From NCBI GenBank assembly GCA_000328365.1, contig KB311324.1:351534-415533 (forward strand): a stretch of DNA of 64,000 nt. Direction: 5' to 3'. Below the pieces are notes generated by a model. That model did not search any database, had not been told where the DNA came from, and saw nothing but the letters and a program-made list of their open reading frames with translations. The DNA comes from Capitella teleta (taxonomy: Eukaryota > Annelida > Polychaeta > Capitellidae). Every line of letters begins with the position of its first letter. Position 1 is the stretch's first letter. Made by a program: the position numbers and the translations under genes. Positions 37,270 to 52,080 of the stretch are shown piece by piece.

Positions 37270-40200
37270 GTTAGTGCTTCATGAAATCTGCGGGAAATCT
37301 ACATTAATTGCGTTTGCGTGCCGATTCTATAGCTCACCCACCTTGATGACCATGCCCTGTATATGATAGTGGGATATAGCATGATACGGGAATACCCACT
37401 CATGCAATGGTATATCTCATATGTGACCGTCACAACTTGTCATCTCATATACCAATCGCTGTGAATGGTCAAAGTATAATCCTGTATTCTACACCTGTGT
37501 ACAATGCATAGCAAATTATAAACTGTACACGTTATAGTTAGTAGATCATCGCCGTATGCTAAGTGAATGCATGTGAAGTGACCATCGCCAGGAAAGGGGT
37601 TCATTGCGTATTCTTCATATCTGAGAGGTCAATCGGGGTCAGTCTCGCCCTGATAGCCCCAATCAGGGTCTGTCCGAACCTTTCATATGCGGAGTCACAG
37701 CAGCGCCAAAGTTAATTAAGTGTGAATGCGATTGCGCACTCTCGCCATTGCAAGTCATGCGTGTGAGAGCGTCGAGATGGACAGGGATACGCATGCGCCA
37801 AGGTCTTCCACACCCGTTTTGTGGGTCCCCTGCCAATTAACAAGACTGTGTTAATCACCCCGGGCGATAGACTTGCATTCATTCACTCGCTTTCCCGGAT
37901 CGATACCAATACAAAACAATCCCACATTGCTCGAAATGTGCTTCGTTTGCACGGGGAGAATTATTGCTATTCGACACATCATGGAATGAAATTAAATCAA
38001 CTTTGAGATCAGAATGCCATCTGCAAATTTGTCTTTGGACCAATGTTGGATGCTATATAATCTCCTGGTGCATATAATATTGTTAAAGGATCGCTACATG
38101 AAACTATAATCGCAGTCTGCAGTCCCATGCATAAAGAGGGAGTGCATTGACTTTCTACCAAGACTAAATTCAACCATGCCCTTTATATGACCCCAGTAGC
38201 TGGATGCTCAATGCCATTCTTCATGTCCCAATTCTTGAATATTGCAGATGAGGGTGCTCGAGTCTTCCTGCCTCCTTTGTCTTGTTTGTACTGTGGGCTC
38301 CATTAAGGTATTAAACATTCATCGGGAGTATTCTCTTCTCGTCTCTTCGCTCCAATGGACACGACGCAAAAACTAGGCTGCTTCTCTGCAAAAAGGAACT
38401 GACTAAACAAAGCTTGCAATATTCATCTTGAACCTCGATAGCTTCTCTTCTCAATTCCTTCTCTGCTCCAAAAGCTTCGTTGAGTATTCAACAAATTATT
38501 GATAACTTTGTGCCTCCGTAGAGACGCACTTATGTTCATAGGATATATAATATACTCAGCTTTGTAATGCAACTTTATGTATCATATCGTACATTGCATG
38601 CAATACATCGTTTTGTGATGCTTCTATATTAGGATGCCTCGCGCATAACTGATTGATACCCTAAACCTCTCGGAATGCAATGACTTCACCGCTCTGAGCC
38701 TATTTTCTCATGGTACCCCGATGGTGTCTACCAATTACATCTTAGGATATCTCTTAACTCGGGTGGATTATGATCTTAAGTTCTTACCCCGAGCTTTTAA
38801 GATTAACCTGCACGCAATTAAGACGCACAGTCTGCTTACCTGACTTTCACAAAATTCCCAAAACATCCGCTGTAATCGCTGAGCAGCAGATTCCCCATTG
38901 CACTAATAGAATGTTCAATATTATCGGTTTCACTTTCGGCGGGATGTTTAGAGATAGCAGCTGCTGCGGTCTTGAACCAGGGATTTGGCTCGGAGGTCAC
39001 TGAACCCAATTGGTTGGAAGCAACTGCGCCCCTGGTATCGTTTGTCTGATGATCAGGGTGATGCTTGTCAACATTGCAAGAGGGGTAAGAAGCAGACAGG
39101 GGGTATGGCTATGGACTGTCATCGCTGCAGCCCCTGATCACCATGCAACACGTGCTGGCGATAGACGTGTTGAGAATAATATCTCTGCTTTCTCATTGTC
39201 TTCTTTGATTATCTTATTTAGGTGTTATTCTTCTTCTTGGGATTGACACATTGTGCATCGTACCACTAGATCTTGCTTACAGATCGAGGCTTCGACACAT
39301 AGATTATTCTCCAATGACATTGCAGTGTTACATAACTTTGTGTCAATGAAAGATTGAGGGACACCAAGGTCATTGGCTCTGGTTTCCGTTTGCATCTCTC
39401 CTAAAACGACTTCAGGAAATCCTCCCTTCTCTGATCAACATCGCGCTTAATTCACCATTATGATAATTCAAAATCGTGGTTTCCTCACCGGTCAAAGGTC
39501 ACGGGTCCAAGCTTCTGGTTTCAAATTCAATTGCCGAAGAGTGACACACAGCGCTTTCAATGGAGACGAATGCCATCTCCTCCCTTGTCTGTTGCGATAA
39601 TAACATCACCATTCATTCAAATCATACATGATTTTCATTTCCAACCATTTTTTTTCCCGGTTGGAGACTAAATTGATTGCAATACCTTAGTGACGGAGTG
39701 TGATTAATGCGTTGTTGATAATTCATTGCAAGTTTTTGTTTGATTGCTTTTGCTTTCACTAATGTGGATTTAATCGTCCACGCATGGCGGCCGGATTAAG
39801 TGCCAGGCTGGAATTCACGATTGTCATCGATTTGCTCTGCATGCCAAATAGGTTCAATCTGTTGTGGTGATGTACATCTCCTTCCCTATCTGATATATAA
39901 TCGTTAACAGCTCCATATTCTTCCATACCCCTCCTCTCTATATATTCCCAATGTCTCACTCTTTCTCATCCTTTTCTTGCCTCGTCTCATCCCTCCTGAT
40001 TGCTCAATCTGTGTAGCATGCATGCGAACCAATCGAAAAGGCATCGGGACAACATGCAAGGAAGCGACTGGATATGCCCGCAGAGGAATCCAACGCCATC
40101 TCCCTCTAATTTTGGGATCTCATCGCCGCCTCCTAAATGACGAAATGTACTTGTCTGTTCGTCGTTAGCCCCTGAATGATTGATTTATCGGGTGAAATTG

Positions 40201-41133
40201 AAGACACGCTCGTGGGATGTGCAGGATTGGGTTTTCGGGGTTGCGTGAGAGGGATGAAGGAGCTGTTCCGTGCTATGGACGCAATATGCCACGCCCCGCT
40301 GCCCTCCTCGTCACTGTCCATCATGACCTGTACATCACGACCTGTCCTGTATCCACGCACAGAGATAGAGGTATAGCATGGTTTGTGGATGTTGTAATCG
40401 CATTGGATGGGAATCCATAGAGCTGCTAGTGTATTGACGGGGGATCATTAATCTCCCATCTCAGCTCACCTGTGTCTCTAATTAGCGTGGGAACCCAGGT
40501 TAGCTGATGTGAAAGAACTGACCAAGGGAAAAAGGAAGAAGCAGGAAAGGTGTCAAAATAATGTTTCCTGTTGGTTTAGGAGTCGATCAGCAAGGCGAAC
40601 ATATGCATAGGTTTTCTAACGTAAACAAAAACAAGAAACGTTTGTTTATATTTCTCTCTTGTGAACATCTGTAATTGGAGCCGAGGGGTGCGCCTCGTGT
40701 TAGCCAGTCTTACATCAAGTATATAGTAAGACGGGGTGAGGATGGATTTTGGCAGGTCATATGGAACTGAACATAGCCGGCTCTGTTATGTAACATGTCA
40801 GATGCATAACTCTCAGTCCTGTGTGATGCAATTAGGGTTATAGGGTCTGTGGGAGATAGGTGCGAGGTGTGGGAACAATAACAGAGGTGATGCTAGTGAT
40901 CACTCGGCGGTAATGAAGCAGTGCTCGCTGAGGGTTGTGGAAATTAACACGAGGCAAATGAACAGCATACAACTAGCCTTTGTGTCGAGGTCAGTTGGTC
41001 CCTCCAATGAAAGGATTGGCGAGAGAGCTACTTACTTATAATGCTGGCGAGCGGGGTATAGGGGCCTCATGGCATTTGAAGATAACAAATGAGCAGGGGA
41101 CTCTTGCGAGTGAATATGCGCACAATGAGACAT

Positions 41134-41154
41134 GCTGAGACACCATGTCTCAGC
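41134..41154. repeat. short hairpin-forming inverted repeat
   Basis: Arms GCTGAGACA and TGTCTCAGC around a 3-nt loop, perfectly paired. No function assigned. Confidence 0.7.
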
Positions 41155-44100
41155 TTCCTCAGCTTTGCATTTATCCTCGGATTTCAAGAGCGAAAATGGC
41201 AGAGAGCTAGCGACTCATAAAGCATGATCAGTGCGCAAGGTATTTGCATCTCCTGAAACGCTTTACAAGGCTATTTGCTGATTCCGCTGGCTTTACTGGT
41301 GCGTGTTTTTTTTTTTTTCTTGCTGCTGCTGCTCGGTTGTTAGCTGAGAGTTTGCTTCGTATTCGGGATCAACGTTGTGTTTGAGGTCGGATACTCGGAT
41401 GAGTGCAACTCTATAATCACCCTGCTAATACCCCAACTGATCCCTCGCTGGGGCTCGAACGCCGTGCCTTGTCAGCGGCATATCTCCCATGACACTCAAT
41501 TACGAGTGAAATAGCCGTAGCCCACATTACCATAAAGATGCTTGGGCATTATAACGACGCCTGTCTGGAATCGCAACATGAAAAGCTTGGGTGGCATATG
41601 TTGGATCGGGTGCCTGTTACCTTCACCAGGAGAGCTCATGGAATGCTTTTGCTGGTTTTTGCATTCGAAAGAGGGGCCTGAGGTCATGTCAGCCGCCCCG
41701 CCTCACCTGTTGGCCGGATTACGTAACTAATGAAGATTGCATCATTTGCATCTAAATACCGGAGGTGATGGGTACAAATCTTCCGACAAGCATGCCTCGT
41801 AGTGAGCTCCTCCTAATGGCCATGCGATTACCTCTTTGAATGAGCCGCAATTTTCTGGGCGGAGCAAATCATTCGCAGACCAGCTGGATAAGGTTAACAT
41901 CCAAGAGGGTGGGGCGGCTGTTAGCTGTAAGTATTGGTAAGAACATCCAAGACCAGCGGTCATCTTATTGGATTTTGATTAGGTGTGGCAATGATTGATC
42001 ACATGCTTGGTAGCTCTGATTGCGCTTGTATCAACGTTGATATTATATTGCAGGTAAACACCTGTATCTATTGATAGGACCGTTGATCAGCCCACGATGT
42101 CATTTGTTGTTTCCATAAAGGATGAATTATGCACGTCGCTTGGTAACTCTCAAAGCCACGTGGGCGCCTGCATGTCTACACCAGAATCTCATCGCCATAA
42201 GTCTTTTACGAAGATAAAAACATAACCTGGAGACAGTGATCCTTTATTATCCGTGTTACCTGAAAGTACCAGCCACCACCTGGGTCTTCTTCCGAATGCT
42301 TGTTCTTAATTGGCGGTACAATTGAGGCCCTGGATATGGACAAGGGGTCATTGCCAATTACATGCAAGTCATCGCAGAGATGGCGGGCATTCCTTTGCTG
42401 ATGTAATTGGATTTCTCCTTGTGACCGATTGCTTTCGACGTGTCTTGATATTCAGACGTAAATAGCAGGACATCTTCGTGATTAATTTTGATTGGTGTAC
42501 AGTTTCTTTGATGTATTTGGAAGTAAAGCACTGTGTGTTTCAGCGTGACCGTAATATTTGGCGGTGTGAGTCACAGGACAGCCAGTGGTCAGCATCAGAT
42601 AAAATTAATGAACTTGACCGTTGATGGTCAGTTATGTAGTGGTCAAAGCAATCACCAGTAGGGCACAAGAAACGCCTCCCAGAAAGAACGAAATTGTCTT
42701 CTGACCATCTCACTTCGCCAGCTCACTTTTTCATTCTGTGACAGCTAGCTAATTATCTGCAATGAAAGTTGAGTTCACCGCAAATTGAATTTCTATAAAT
42801 GGTAAGTGTAATAGATCCCCCGAGGAAAAATATTATTGTGTCATTATTGACTTTTAATAGTACCCCCCTCCCTTCCCGTTTGATAAGTTCTTGATGTATA
42901 TGATCAACGAAAGTTGGAATTAGCAATTTGCTGTTGAATTGCAGATTTGAGCCAAGATGTTGTCGTGTCCTTAGATAATCGCATGGCGAACATCTTTCAA
43001 ACGATAAATCAAAGAGCCACCAGAGCTTTGCGCGCAGCCTAACCAAATATTATGGTATCAGGGGGTCGCCGGCTCTATTTATAGACACAGTGGGGGTAGA
43101 GCAACAGACGGTCGGTGGCTAACCCGTCAATTGGGCCTCCAGGCTGAATGTTTGGATGCTATAATCGACACATTCGGCGCGTCATCGCAACGGGATGCCC
43201 AAAAATATAGTCAAAATATCGACTGATTTTAAACGGCACATGGCATGCGTTATTGGTTCTGTTAATGCATGCAAATGCCGATCTATATTTGTGAATAATG
43301 TCCCACTGAGGGATCAGAAGAAGTGATGACGTAACCTTCTCTTTGATTCCACCCTCATTGCATGACTCGATTTGCGTCCGGATGCCTCGAGGGGCGTCGC
43401 AATTCGATGCCACCAACGCAAACATGGTTATAGGACGAGAGAAGTGTCTGTGCCTCATTTCATGTAAAACAGTTGTGTAACGCACAGCTGTATTACACCA
43501 AAGACCAGTGCATTATGCGATCATAATACACGCAGGGAGCATTCGTTTTGCCATTGAAGGAGGAGGGCAGCGGCAAGTGAGGCATGTAGTATGAGGATTG
43601 CGCGGGAGAATTGATGGCCTCTCTGCATGATCTAAGAGCGATCTCCGTGCGCAGGCGCAAAGAATACTTCTGACCATTTCTGTCCAATTTCGGGCCTTTA
43701 TGTGACAGATGACCATAAGGTATCGTCCGCGACTTGACCTTCAGAGGTTTCGGGGTTTCTCCGATCTCTCAGCACTTCAAAGGAAGCTAAACGTTCCGCC
43801 GCTCCGATCACACGACTGGGCATGTGCATCGAAAAAGTAGGTCACATAGTGCATGGGTTGCCCGCCTCGCATGAAACACGGCAATTTAGGGCCTTTCAAT
43901 TTCGTCTTTGTGGGTTACTAGCCCTCTGCCGGTGCAATGGACAGATGAGATCACTGCTGCGTTCTGCGAGGTGCAATTGAATTTACGGTCATTGAGGTTG
44001 CGTTTCTCTGAGCGCGTATACGGATAGTGCAAATGGCTAATTGGATTATTGGGCACCTTTGATGTGCGATGTTTGATCTCACACAACATACTGCGGATTC

Positions 44101-44496
44101 TACGCTGTTTTGCTTATAAATATGCGAATTAGCCGTGCGATGCGATCAGAGCACTTTTATCATGTGTGTAATTAATGTTTTATTAAGTATTAAATGAGGA
44201 GTGTTTGGGTTTAACGGCTCAACTGACCAAATGGACAAACACCGAGCCTGTAATGGCGCTGCGATAAGACTGATAAGAATATCAGGGCCTTAGATATGTC
44301 AGCATATTCGACGTATCCGTAATCCGAATGCTAATTAGAATAATCCTCCCTATCTCTCCTCATTGATGTTCCACGTTGAAGCTCCAGATAACCAGCTGGA
44401 CGCACGCAGGTTGTATCCAGTCTGTTCATTTCGTGATTGCAGCAAGATTGATTGCAGGAATTCCTGCTTCTGAGTCTTTGTTCCGATTCCCCACGA

Positions 44497-44517
44497 TGAC
44501 GTCACGTCGTGACGTCA
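44497..44517. promoter_or_regulatory. pair of perfect CRE palindromes
   Basis: TGACGTCA occurs at 44497-44504 and again at 44510-44517, start to start 13 bp, joined by CGTCG so that the whole is nearly palindromic. TGACGTCA is the full cAMP-response element bound by CREB/ATF dimers. No core promoter was recognised alongside, so it may be an enhancer element. Confidence 0.5.
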
Positions 44518-47500
44518 TGTGATCTCACTTAAAGGGGAAGAGCATCTTCGTTTCATGACAATGAGCAACGATGAAGCAAAGGACACGAACTCCAGATGCG
44601 TCGTGTTCGGATCAATTCATCATCATTTCACTCGTTTTATAATGCTTTTGTTTCATAAACACCTGCCAAGATTTATGTCCTCACAATGGCATCAAATATT
44701 TAACTCGCATTTAACACGGACTTTTGACGTTCAGAAGATAGATAGTACCCCGGGAAGCTCGTCCAGATCTCTTGGGGTGGCACACTTCAAGGCATCTGCA
44801 AAAATTACCCATTCATTATGATGCCGAGCAGGAATTGGCAGATGAACGTTGCTGCTTGCTTACTGGGCGAGGGAAAAATTTAGGTTTTTCTCTCCGAGCG
44901 CTGATTGGTTAATGCGTCGCTAACCGGATGTGACGAGAATGCGTGCGCAGCGTGCTTGAGCATGCGCACCGGTCTAAGGATGCTTTTAACTCATCCATGA
45001 TCAGAATGCTCGATAATTACTATCGATTCTTTTGCTGTGAGAGAATGCTCTGCAATTAGTAGTTGCGAGGAAATTGAGTCTGTCGCGAGTGAGTGAGTGC
45101 GATAGAGTAACATGCACGCTGGCACGTGCAGGGATAACTCGAGACGGCGAATTCTCGACCTTCAGCTTTCCAGCGCCATTTGAATGATGATTCATATACT
45201 TATTTGACCTATGAACCAAATTTACTTCATCAGAGTACTAATAATTATAAATGAATTCATTGATTGCTTCAGCTACCAAAGTAGTCAATTATTGTCTTCG
45301 CACTACGTTTCCTTTGTAATATCCTTTTACATTCTAAATCTCCCCAGCGGGTGAAATTCCCTTAAACCCTACCCCACCCCACTCTCCTGTCGATGATATT
45401 TCCAGAGCAATGACTCGTGCGTTGTAATGGACATGCCGTTCCATGAATCATGCGGGAAGTGAAATGACGATGTCATGATCGGGCACCGGAAGTCGACTCC
45501 ACTGCGTCCATCCATTGTTTTGGAACAAGGGAAAAAAAGAACAAATGCTTCCCCTTTGATCTCGAAATAATGCATTTCTCCAGATATTTATTACAGCAGC
45601 TCGCGCTGTTTGATCGTTCCATTTCGTCGTGCATGCACAGTTTTTGCTCTGAACTGCTGAGATTGCATTTCGATTAGCTACATTACGAAGCAGCTTCTCC
45701 CGTCCAGGCACTCTGTAAATGATACAAGGATGTACACTGGAGTAAATCAAAGAATTCAAATCAAGGTTGAACCTAAACAAGGAGCTAATTTTCCAAAATG
45801 CCCTCACAAACAGACACCAAGTACAGACTCATTCATTCTCAGTATGACTTATACCCACTGCTCTCTGAAGCATCTCCGCACTTAATACCCCTATGCATCA
45901 ACCCAACATTCGATCCTTGCGACTGGGGACCAATGTCTCCCTCCTCTCCTACTCCCAACCAATTCAACCGTTTTCCTCTACAACTGAAATTCTCTCAGCA
46001 AATGTTTCTGAGTTCCCTGGGGTTGTATCCAGGGTATCGATTGAAAATCCTGCGGGATCTTCTGGTGCCATTCTGGATCCTTGTCTGGACTTATTCCGAT
46101 CAATGCTTCTTCAATGGAATCCATTGAGAACGGGATTGGATCCCTGAATTGAGCTCAATCGAATCGCTCGGGATAATCTGCCATGCTCTAATGGTCTAAT
46201 TCAATTGATTACCTATATCTCCATGAGTTTTATGCTTCTTTTATTGTGTTTTGCGGTGAGTGGGAGCGGCCTTTGTTTCTCGGAACAGATGTTACGTCAC
46301 TTTTTGTTCTGGCAGTTGAAGGACATCTAAGGTTTAACTTTCAAAGTGAGGTGAGTCAGCAAATACAGAGACTGATATTGTAGCTCTCCAGTCCATGCTG
46401 TACTAGTGCCTGCAAACATTCCTATAGATAAACTCAGTAAAAACTTACTCAATTTGCACCCAGGATGACGTAACCATTCATTTACCTTGATCGAGTAAAC
46501 GAAGCATGAATTCAGAGTCATTGTTTACTAAACAATGAAACGTATCCTGCTCGTCGTTAATTGCACTAATTGCTCACTAATTACGCCTTTGATGAAGATG
46601 GCTATCGAGAGAATTACACAATGCTCCTGCAATGCGACTTAACGAAGCTGCTTTTGTTCCTGTAATGACCTCAAGTCATTGCGTTGGTGTCCATCTACTT
46701 CATCGTTGTACGTGAATGCTGGCTGAGATTATGTCTACCACGAAAGGCAAAGTCATGTGTATAGGACTGAAGGTATTGGGTACGGCGTAGTACGTTTAAG
46801 TCAAAGTTTAATACAAAGCCCAGCAACTTGAGGAATTCTGATTGCAAGAAAGTCAAATCTCACAGCAGACAATATGCTGCATGCTCAGCATTGTAGCTAT
46901 GTCATAATTATGCGATCCTACCCTGCTCGGAATCTGTTTAGGTCAACCACGTGACATGGCGAGGCTTGCTATGCAATCAAAATGTGGGACAATCTTTTGC
47001 ATCTGTGGCGTCATGTTAGGCAATCCAGGCCGCATTAATGGCACAGGGATTATTCATCAACTCAAATACAAAACCTAGTCGGATAATAACAGTAGTGAGT
47101 TGCCATGGTAATGGTAACTGAGCGTACACGTTGCCATTGGATACTGTTAATGGTGCCTGATTGGCTGCGATTCAGATTGATTGGGATCGGTCTAAGCATC
47201 TGAATATGACATCCCGTCGCAGTCTTACGTCATAATGGCGTCGCCAGCTCTCCGTTCTTTAGTTACGCGAAAGTGCTTCCGAGTGTTCGATCACTAATAA
47301 TGTAGATTATTCAAACAGCAAACAATTAACGGTGAGGTAGCACCCGGCTGAGGGCGATAACTCAAGCTTAACGATTCATCCGAGGCCAATTCGCTGCTCC
47401 AATATGAAAACATTGTCACACGGACGTCGCGCATATAACTCCTGTGCACACCTCTTCTTCTTGCACACTGATTGCGAGGTCTGTGGCGCCGATGGTTGGC

Positions 47501-50500
47501 CATAGCATCAGAATGGATTAACGCATCACTGTGGCTAATTCAACCGCCATCCCGGATTCCCAGTCGGGTCGTAACCTGTCATAAGTTCATGACGGCAGAA
47601 AGGGGTCCTGTCGTATAAAGAGAGTCGCCAGTCGCGGTGTATTGCCAGTTCCATTGCCTATATGGCACATTAAAAAGCGATACACGGCTCCCGAACATGG
47701 CTTCTGCAAACACGGACAGGGCCAGCCACGCGTGTAAGTCAGGCATGAATGATTGCCATCATAAAACCTTGCATGGCAGACCAGAAAGCGACTTCTTGGC
47801 GTTAATATTTCATGAAATGTGCTTAGTAGAGCGACCTATGATATTTATATGAATACTGCAGAAATTGTTAGTTTTTCCTGTGTTCAAGATCACTGCATAC
47901 AGAATCTTAGAAGCAGTGAATAATTTATTTGATTGCTGCATATAGGTGACAGTCATGTTTTTTTTCTCTCTCTCCATTTGCCTCTCCTTGACAATGACGT
48001 TTATGTCCGCCACTCTTGGGTTGTGTTCTCAACCACCTTTCTCCCAATTGCAGCGGATTGATACATTGATATCAGACTGATAAGGACAAGTAGCAGAGGA
48101 TATTGATTAGAGTGGCTCTGAAAAAGAACCCTTATCTCCATACTTGCTCTTTTTAATTTCCTGCCCAACCCAAGATTGCACTGCATCTCCTGCAATTCTA
48201 GGAACGACACGCCTTCGTATTACAACGCATCCGCATTAAGGTCGCCGCCCGGAAATGGAACTACTTCCGGCTTGAACTATGACCTTCAGTCGAGATCCCT
48301 CCGCCCGCTTGTTAGGGCACTTCCGGTAGCGTGGTGGCTCTGTTTGGATATTGATGGAGCTAGTCCTCAATATTGTTGATCAATATTATTTACTGCTCCA
48401 AGTCTGTAATTGTGTTTTTGCTTCTGTATAGTACAGGGTGGGCTATAAAACCCTCTTAGTATTGTTATCATTGGCAACACGCGCACAACAAGTACAAACC
48501 CTTCGTGTGGGGCACCGAGCAGTCTCCTGTCAATGTCCATAATGGATCGCGAGGGAATCCACGGAGATCCAGAGGTCAATAGGTCAGACTCCGGCAGGAC
48601 TATAATTCCTCCTGTGTCATCCTTGGAGCCAGGAAGCGGGATAATCCCGGAGCGGGTTCCTCGTTGTGCCCGCTGGTCAGTGGGGCGTGAAATCAAGTCG
48701 TTCATCCGTGACGTCAGGGCCAGCGATGGACGACCTTAATCTCGGGGGCCGATCTCTGATCCACGTGGATCGTCATTCAAATCTCTCCATCCATCATATC
48801 ACTTTAATTCGCACAATTTCAGAGAAAGCCAATTTCTGCTGATAATGATGACGAATAGCGCTGAAGTAAGAAGATGAGATGGCTCTTACAAAAGACGCTA
48901 GCAATACTCTATCAATGATGCATGCCCTGGTGGGCCCCTTGAGGCCAATGCTTCCCCTAAAACCTTCCTCGCAGATCAATTATTGATATGATCAGAAGAT
49001 ACTCTCGAGGCAACATATGGTTGCAGAGGGAACGATCTCCCTCTTCTCCGGCTTTTTCAATTAGCTCTCGTGTCGTACAATTGAGTTATAACCAGAGTTA
49101 ATTAACTACAAACGAATAAATGCTTTCTTTTCAATGACGGATTGCTGACTTTTTTTGTTTGAGAGATATTAGGGGAGGTTTGCCCGAATGGGTGACATCA
49201 CCGGTTTCATCCATTCGCCAGAGGCAGGCAGATGAATGCTTTAAGCGTTGCTATCCTCCGGGCGGAGATTTACGACCAGCAAGGGAGGACCATCCCATTC
49301 CGTCTATTTACAATGTCACTTCACAAGTTTCCCTTTTCTTAAAGGAAGTGTCACCGCGGGCGCTGTAACCAATCATAATGCAGCTAACAACTAAGGCAGC
49401 GCCCTCTACAAATTGATTGGCAAATGACCGAGAGCTAGATTTATCTACTCGGTCGCTGAGAAGAAGAGAGACAAACCTCGTCCTGCAAAGCAACCTCGAG
49501 AGGAAAGAAATGCAACACCTCAAGTCAAATATCCATTTGGATCATGGTGGCTATTCTCGCCACCACCCTCTGATTTTACAAATAGCTCTTCCATTTTACC
49601 CCCTCTGCTAATTCTATTGAATTATCGTTTTGCAATAATCGTGATTGCGAAGTGCATTTTTGGGATTGCGACAAAATAGTATAAACCAATTTTGTAAAAG
49701 GAAACGAGGCTTTGCTTTTAGGTTGCCTCAAATCCAATTACACTTTTTACTATCTCCTCATTACAACCCATAATCTGCGCCTGCTCGTCCCACAGGAACA
49801 CACTCCCCACTGGGATCCCATAAACCCTATAATGCCTGATCTGCAGTCTTTTAGAACATTCCTCTTTTGATGTATAGATCTGGTCTTGCGGTCTCCTGCG
49901 AATGCTGTTTATCGGTGGAAAGCATCTTGGTAGCCAGTCCTTTATGAGTGATCGGCGGGAGACTGATGCGCGGAGATAAACTAAGGATGACGAAGAGGAC
50001 GACCCATTCGGTCCACGCACGCCATCGAGCAATAGGCCGACCTACCGATAACCCGCTTCGTAAGCGACTAGCAATCATTTTTTTCCGATGAGACTGGGGA
50101 CCGAGATGAACAAGTACTACACCCCCGATTAGTATGCCCCTCGCTACTCGCTATTTTTCCTGGCTTTTGTCAGACGCGGCAGGAGAGAGTTTATGACCTT
50201 CTCGCTCAAAGACATCGCGCGACAAACGAGCGTCTCCAGTAAATGCTCCAAACGAGTCAGCACTTCCGCTGGATCGTAGCTACGGGTTAAAAGTTACCTG
50301 TATTTATTGCTCACGCTTTTCTTTCAACATCCGATTCTAATTTATTACGGAGTAAAACACTTCGTATTAGTCATTGTTCGCTGGTAGACCGTAGCGCTAT
50401 GACTCGCGCGCCGCCAAATGGGTTCAAGTGGAAGCTGAAATCTAATTGAATTTGGTTTCATTGGACGGTGGAAAGGGGGGGGGGGTGCTGCGGCCAAATT

Positions 50501-52050
50501 AGTTTCAGGGGGCGGTACAGGGGGCGCGCTGCGACAATGGAGCCGCGCAAAAGCCCCTTTTGTGCACTGTGATTAGACGCATCGCATCGCCACAATATGC
50601 GGTCATTCCAATATGTTTCACTGAGGAATTAATGAAACTCCCAATAATTCGATCTCCGCATTTCATTCATAATTGCCTTAAACCTCTCAGTTGGAAACTT
50701 GGAGCTATAATATGCTATGCAGTGTGTTCTTACATTGTTAATGCCACATGGCAGGATACCTTGCACTAAATGAACCTATGATCAAGATGAGTATTTATAC
50801 AAAATGGACCCGCATCGGTCAAGCCCCTTGCTTTGAATGACACGGATGTGTGTTATGTTTTAACATCTGTGGCGTCGTCTCCACCTGAGTTAAAAAGAGA
50901 TGCATTAGCGACGCCTCAGTGCACACAGTCTATGCGCCACAACCGTCATTACTCCCTAATCCCTTGAACCGTGTCGACTCTTACCTTGCTCTTTAGGTGT
51001 TTATGTCAAATGCGAGGGTATACATCACTCGGCACTCGACACTTACTCTTTGTAAATGAAATCAATTTAAAAAGCCGAGTTGGCTACCCTGCTGTTACGA
51101 GCTATCGTTCATTTTTCTTAGCTCTGATATGTTATATGTAGAAGCCCCCAGGCCCACACACAGAAACCAGATAGCATCAAACGGAGTCTGAAAGCATTAC
51201 TCTAATGAGCTGTATTAAATATCTTTAAAATCTGCCTCAAAAGAAAGTTGATACTTGTAAACGTTCAGTGTAATGAATGACAGGGGTATCAACATTCTTG
51301 ATCCCATTACTAATCCGATTTCGATAAAGACTTCAACCGGCTAAAGACACAACTCAAAAATTTGACAGTTCTGACTTAACTTTGACTTGAGTTTAAGCTA
51401 TCAAAACAAGGCTCGGGTTTCTGGAATGCTTCCTTGTTCTACTTTGAACTGGGAAGCAATAGCCTGCTGGGTTGAAAGACAGTACATCATGCGGCCACCC
51501 TTAGGGCACAAACAAGCTATCTTACCTGACGGACACTTGTCGGTTTATCCGCATAGCCGCAGGGTGGACGCACTACTATGCTATCAGATCTACGGACTAT
51601 CAAAGAATCATAAAAAGTAAATAAGCGTACGGATACAACAAAAACATTTGTGTAAGAATGGGGGAGCAAAGCTTTGGTGTTTTTGTGTGTATTAATGGCT
51701 GTGGATGGAAGACCTTTCGCTCGCAATGCGATTGCCGAAGCCTTTGTCATGCTCGGCATTTGCAGCGATCTGTGCAACACACCAAACTCACCTTTTTCTA
51801 CACCCATTAGACAGCTAGGTAACTGACTTCCTGTGACGTCACGTTTGCTAGAATCTAAAGAGTGAATGTACAGCATAAACTGCCTATACCATGTGTGGTA
51901 CCCACCCTCTTTACGTAACACTTATACGCACTAAATACAACGTCAGTTATTTTCGTAGACGTCTGGCCCATGTCACAGCTTCTGACATATTGGAGCTATG
52001 CGCTACGTACCCTCAGGCGGAATACTAAGTTTAATAATAGTGTTATTATT

Positions 52051-52080
52051 ATTAATGCACTTGATAACAAGTGCATTAAT
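52051..52080. repeat. hairpin-forming inverted repeat, 13-bp arms
   Basis: Arms ATTAATGCACTTG and CAAGTGCATTAAT pair perfectly around an ATAA loop. Neighbouring sequence is AT-rich. It is too short for a microRNA precursor, and no function is assigned. Confidence 0.8.

Noticed and set aside
45798-46127. Pro/Ser/Leu-rich 109-codon frame on the + strand
   Set aside because: Overlaps another long frame in a different phase; low-information composition, no domain.
51517-51921. 134-codon open frame on the - strand
   Set aside because: No recognisable motif and no flanking splice or promoter context.
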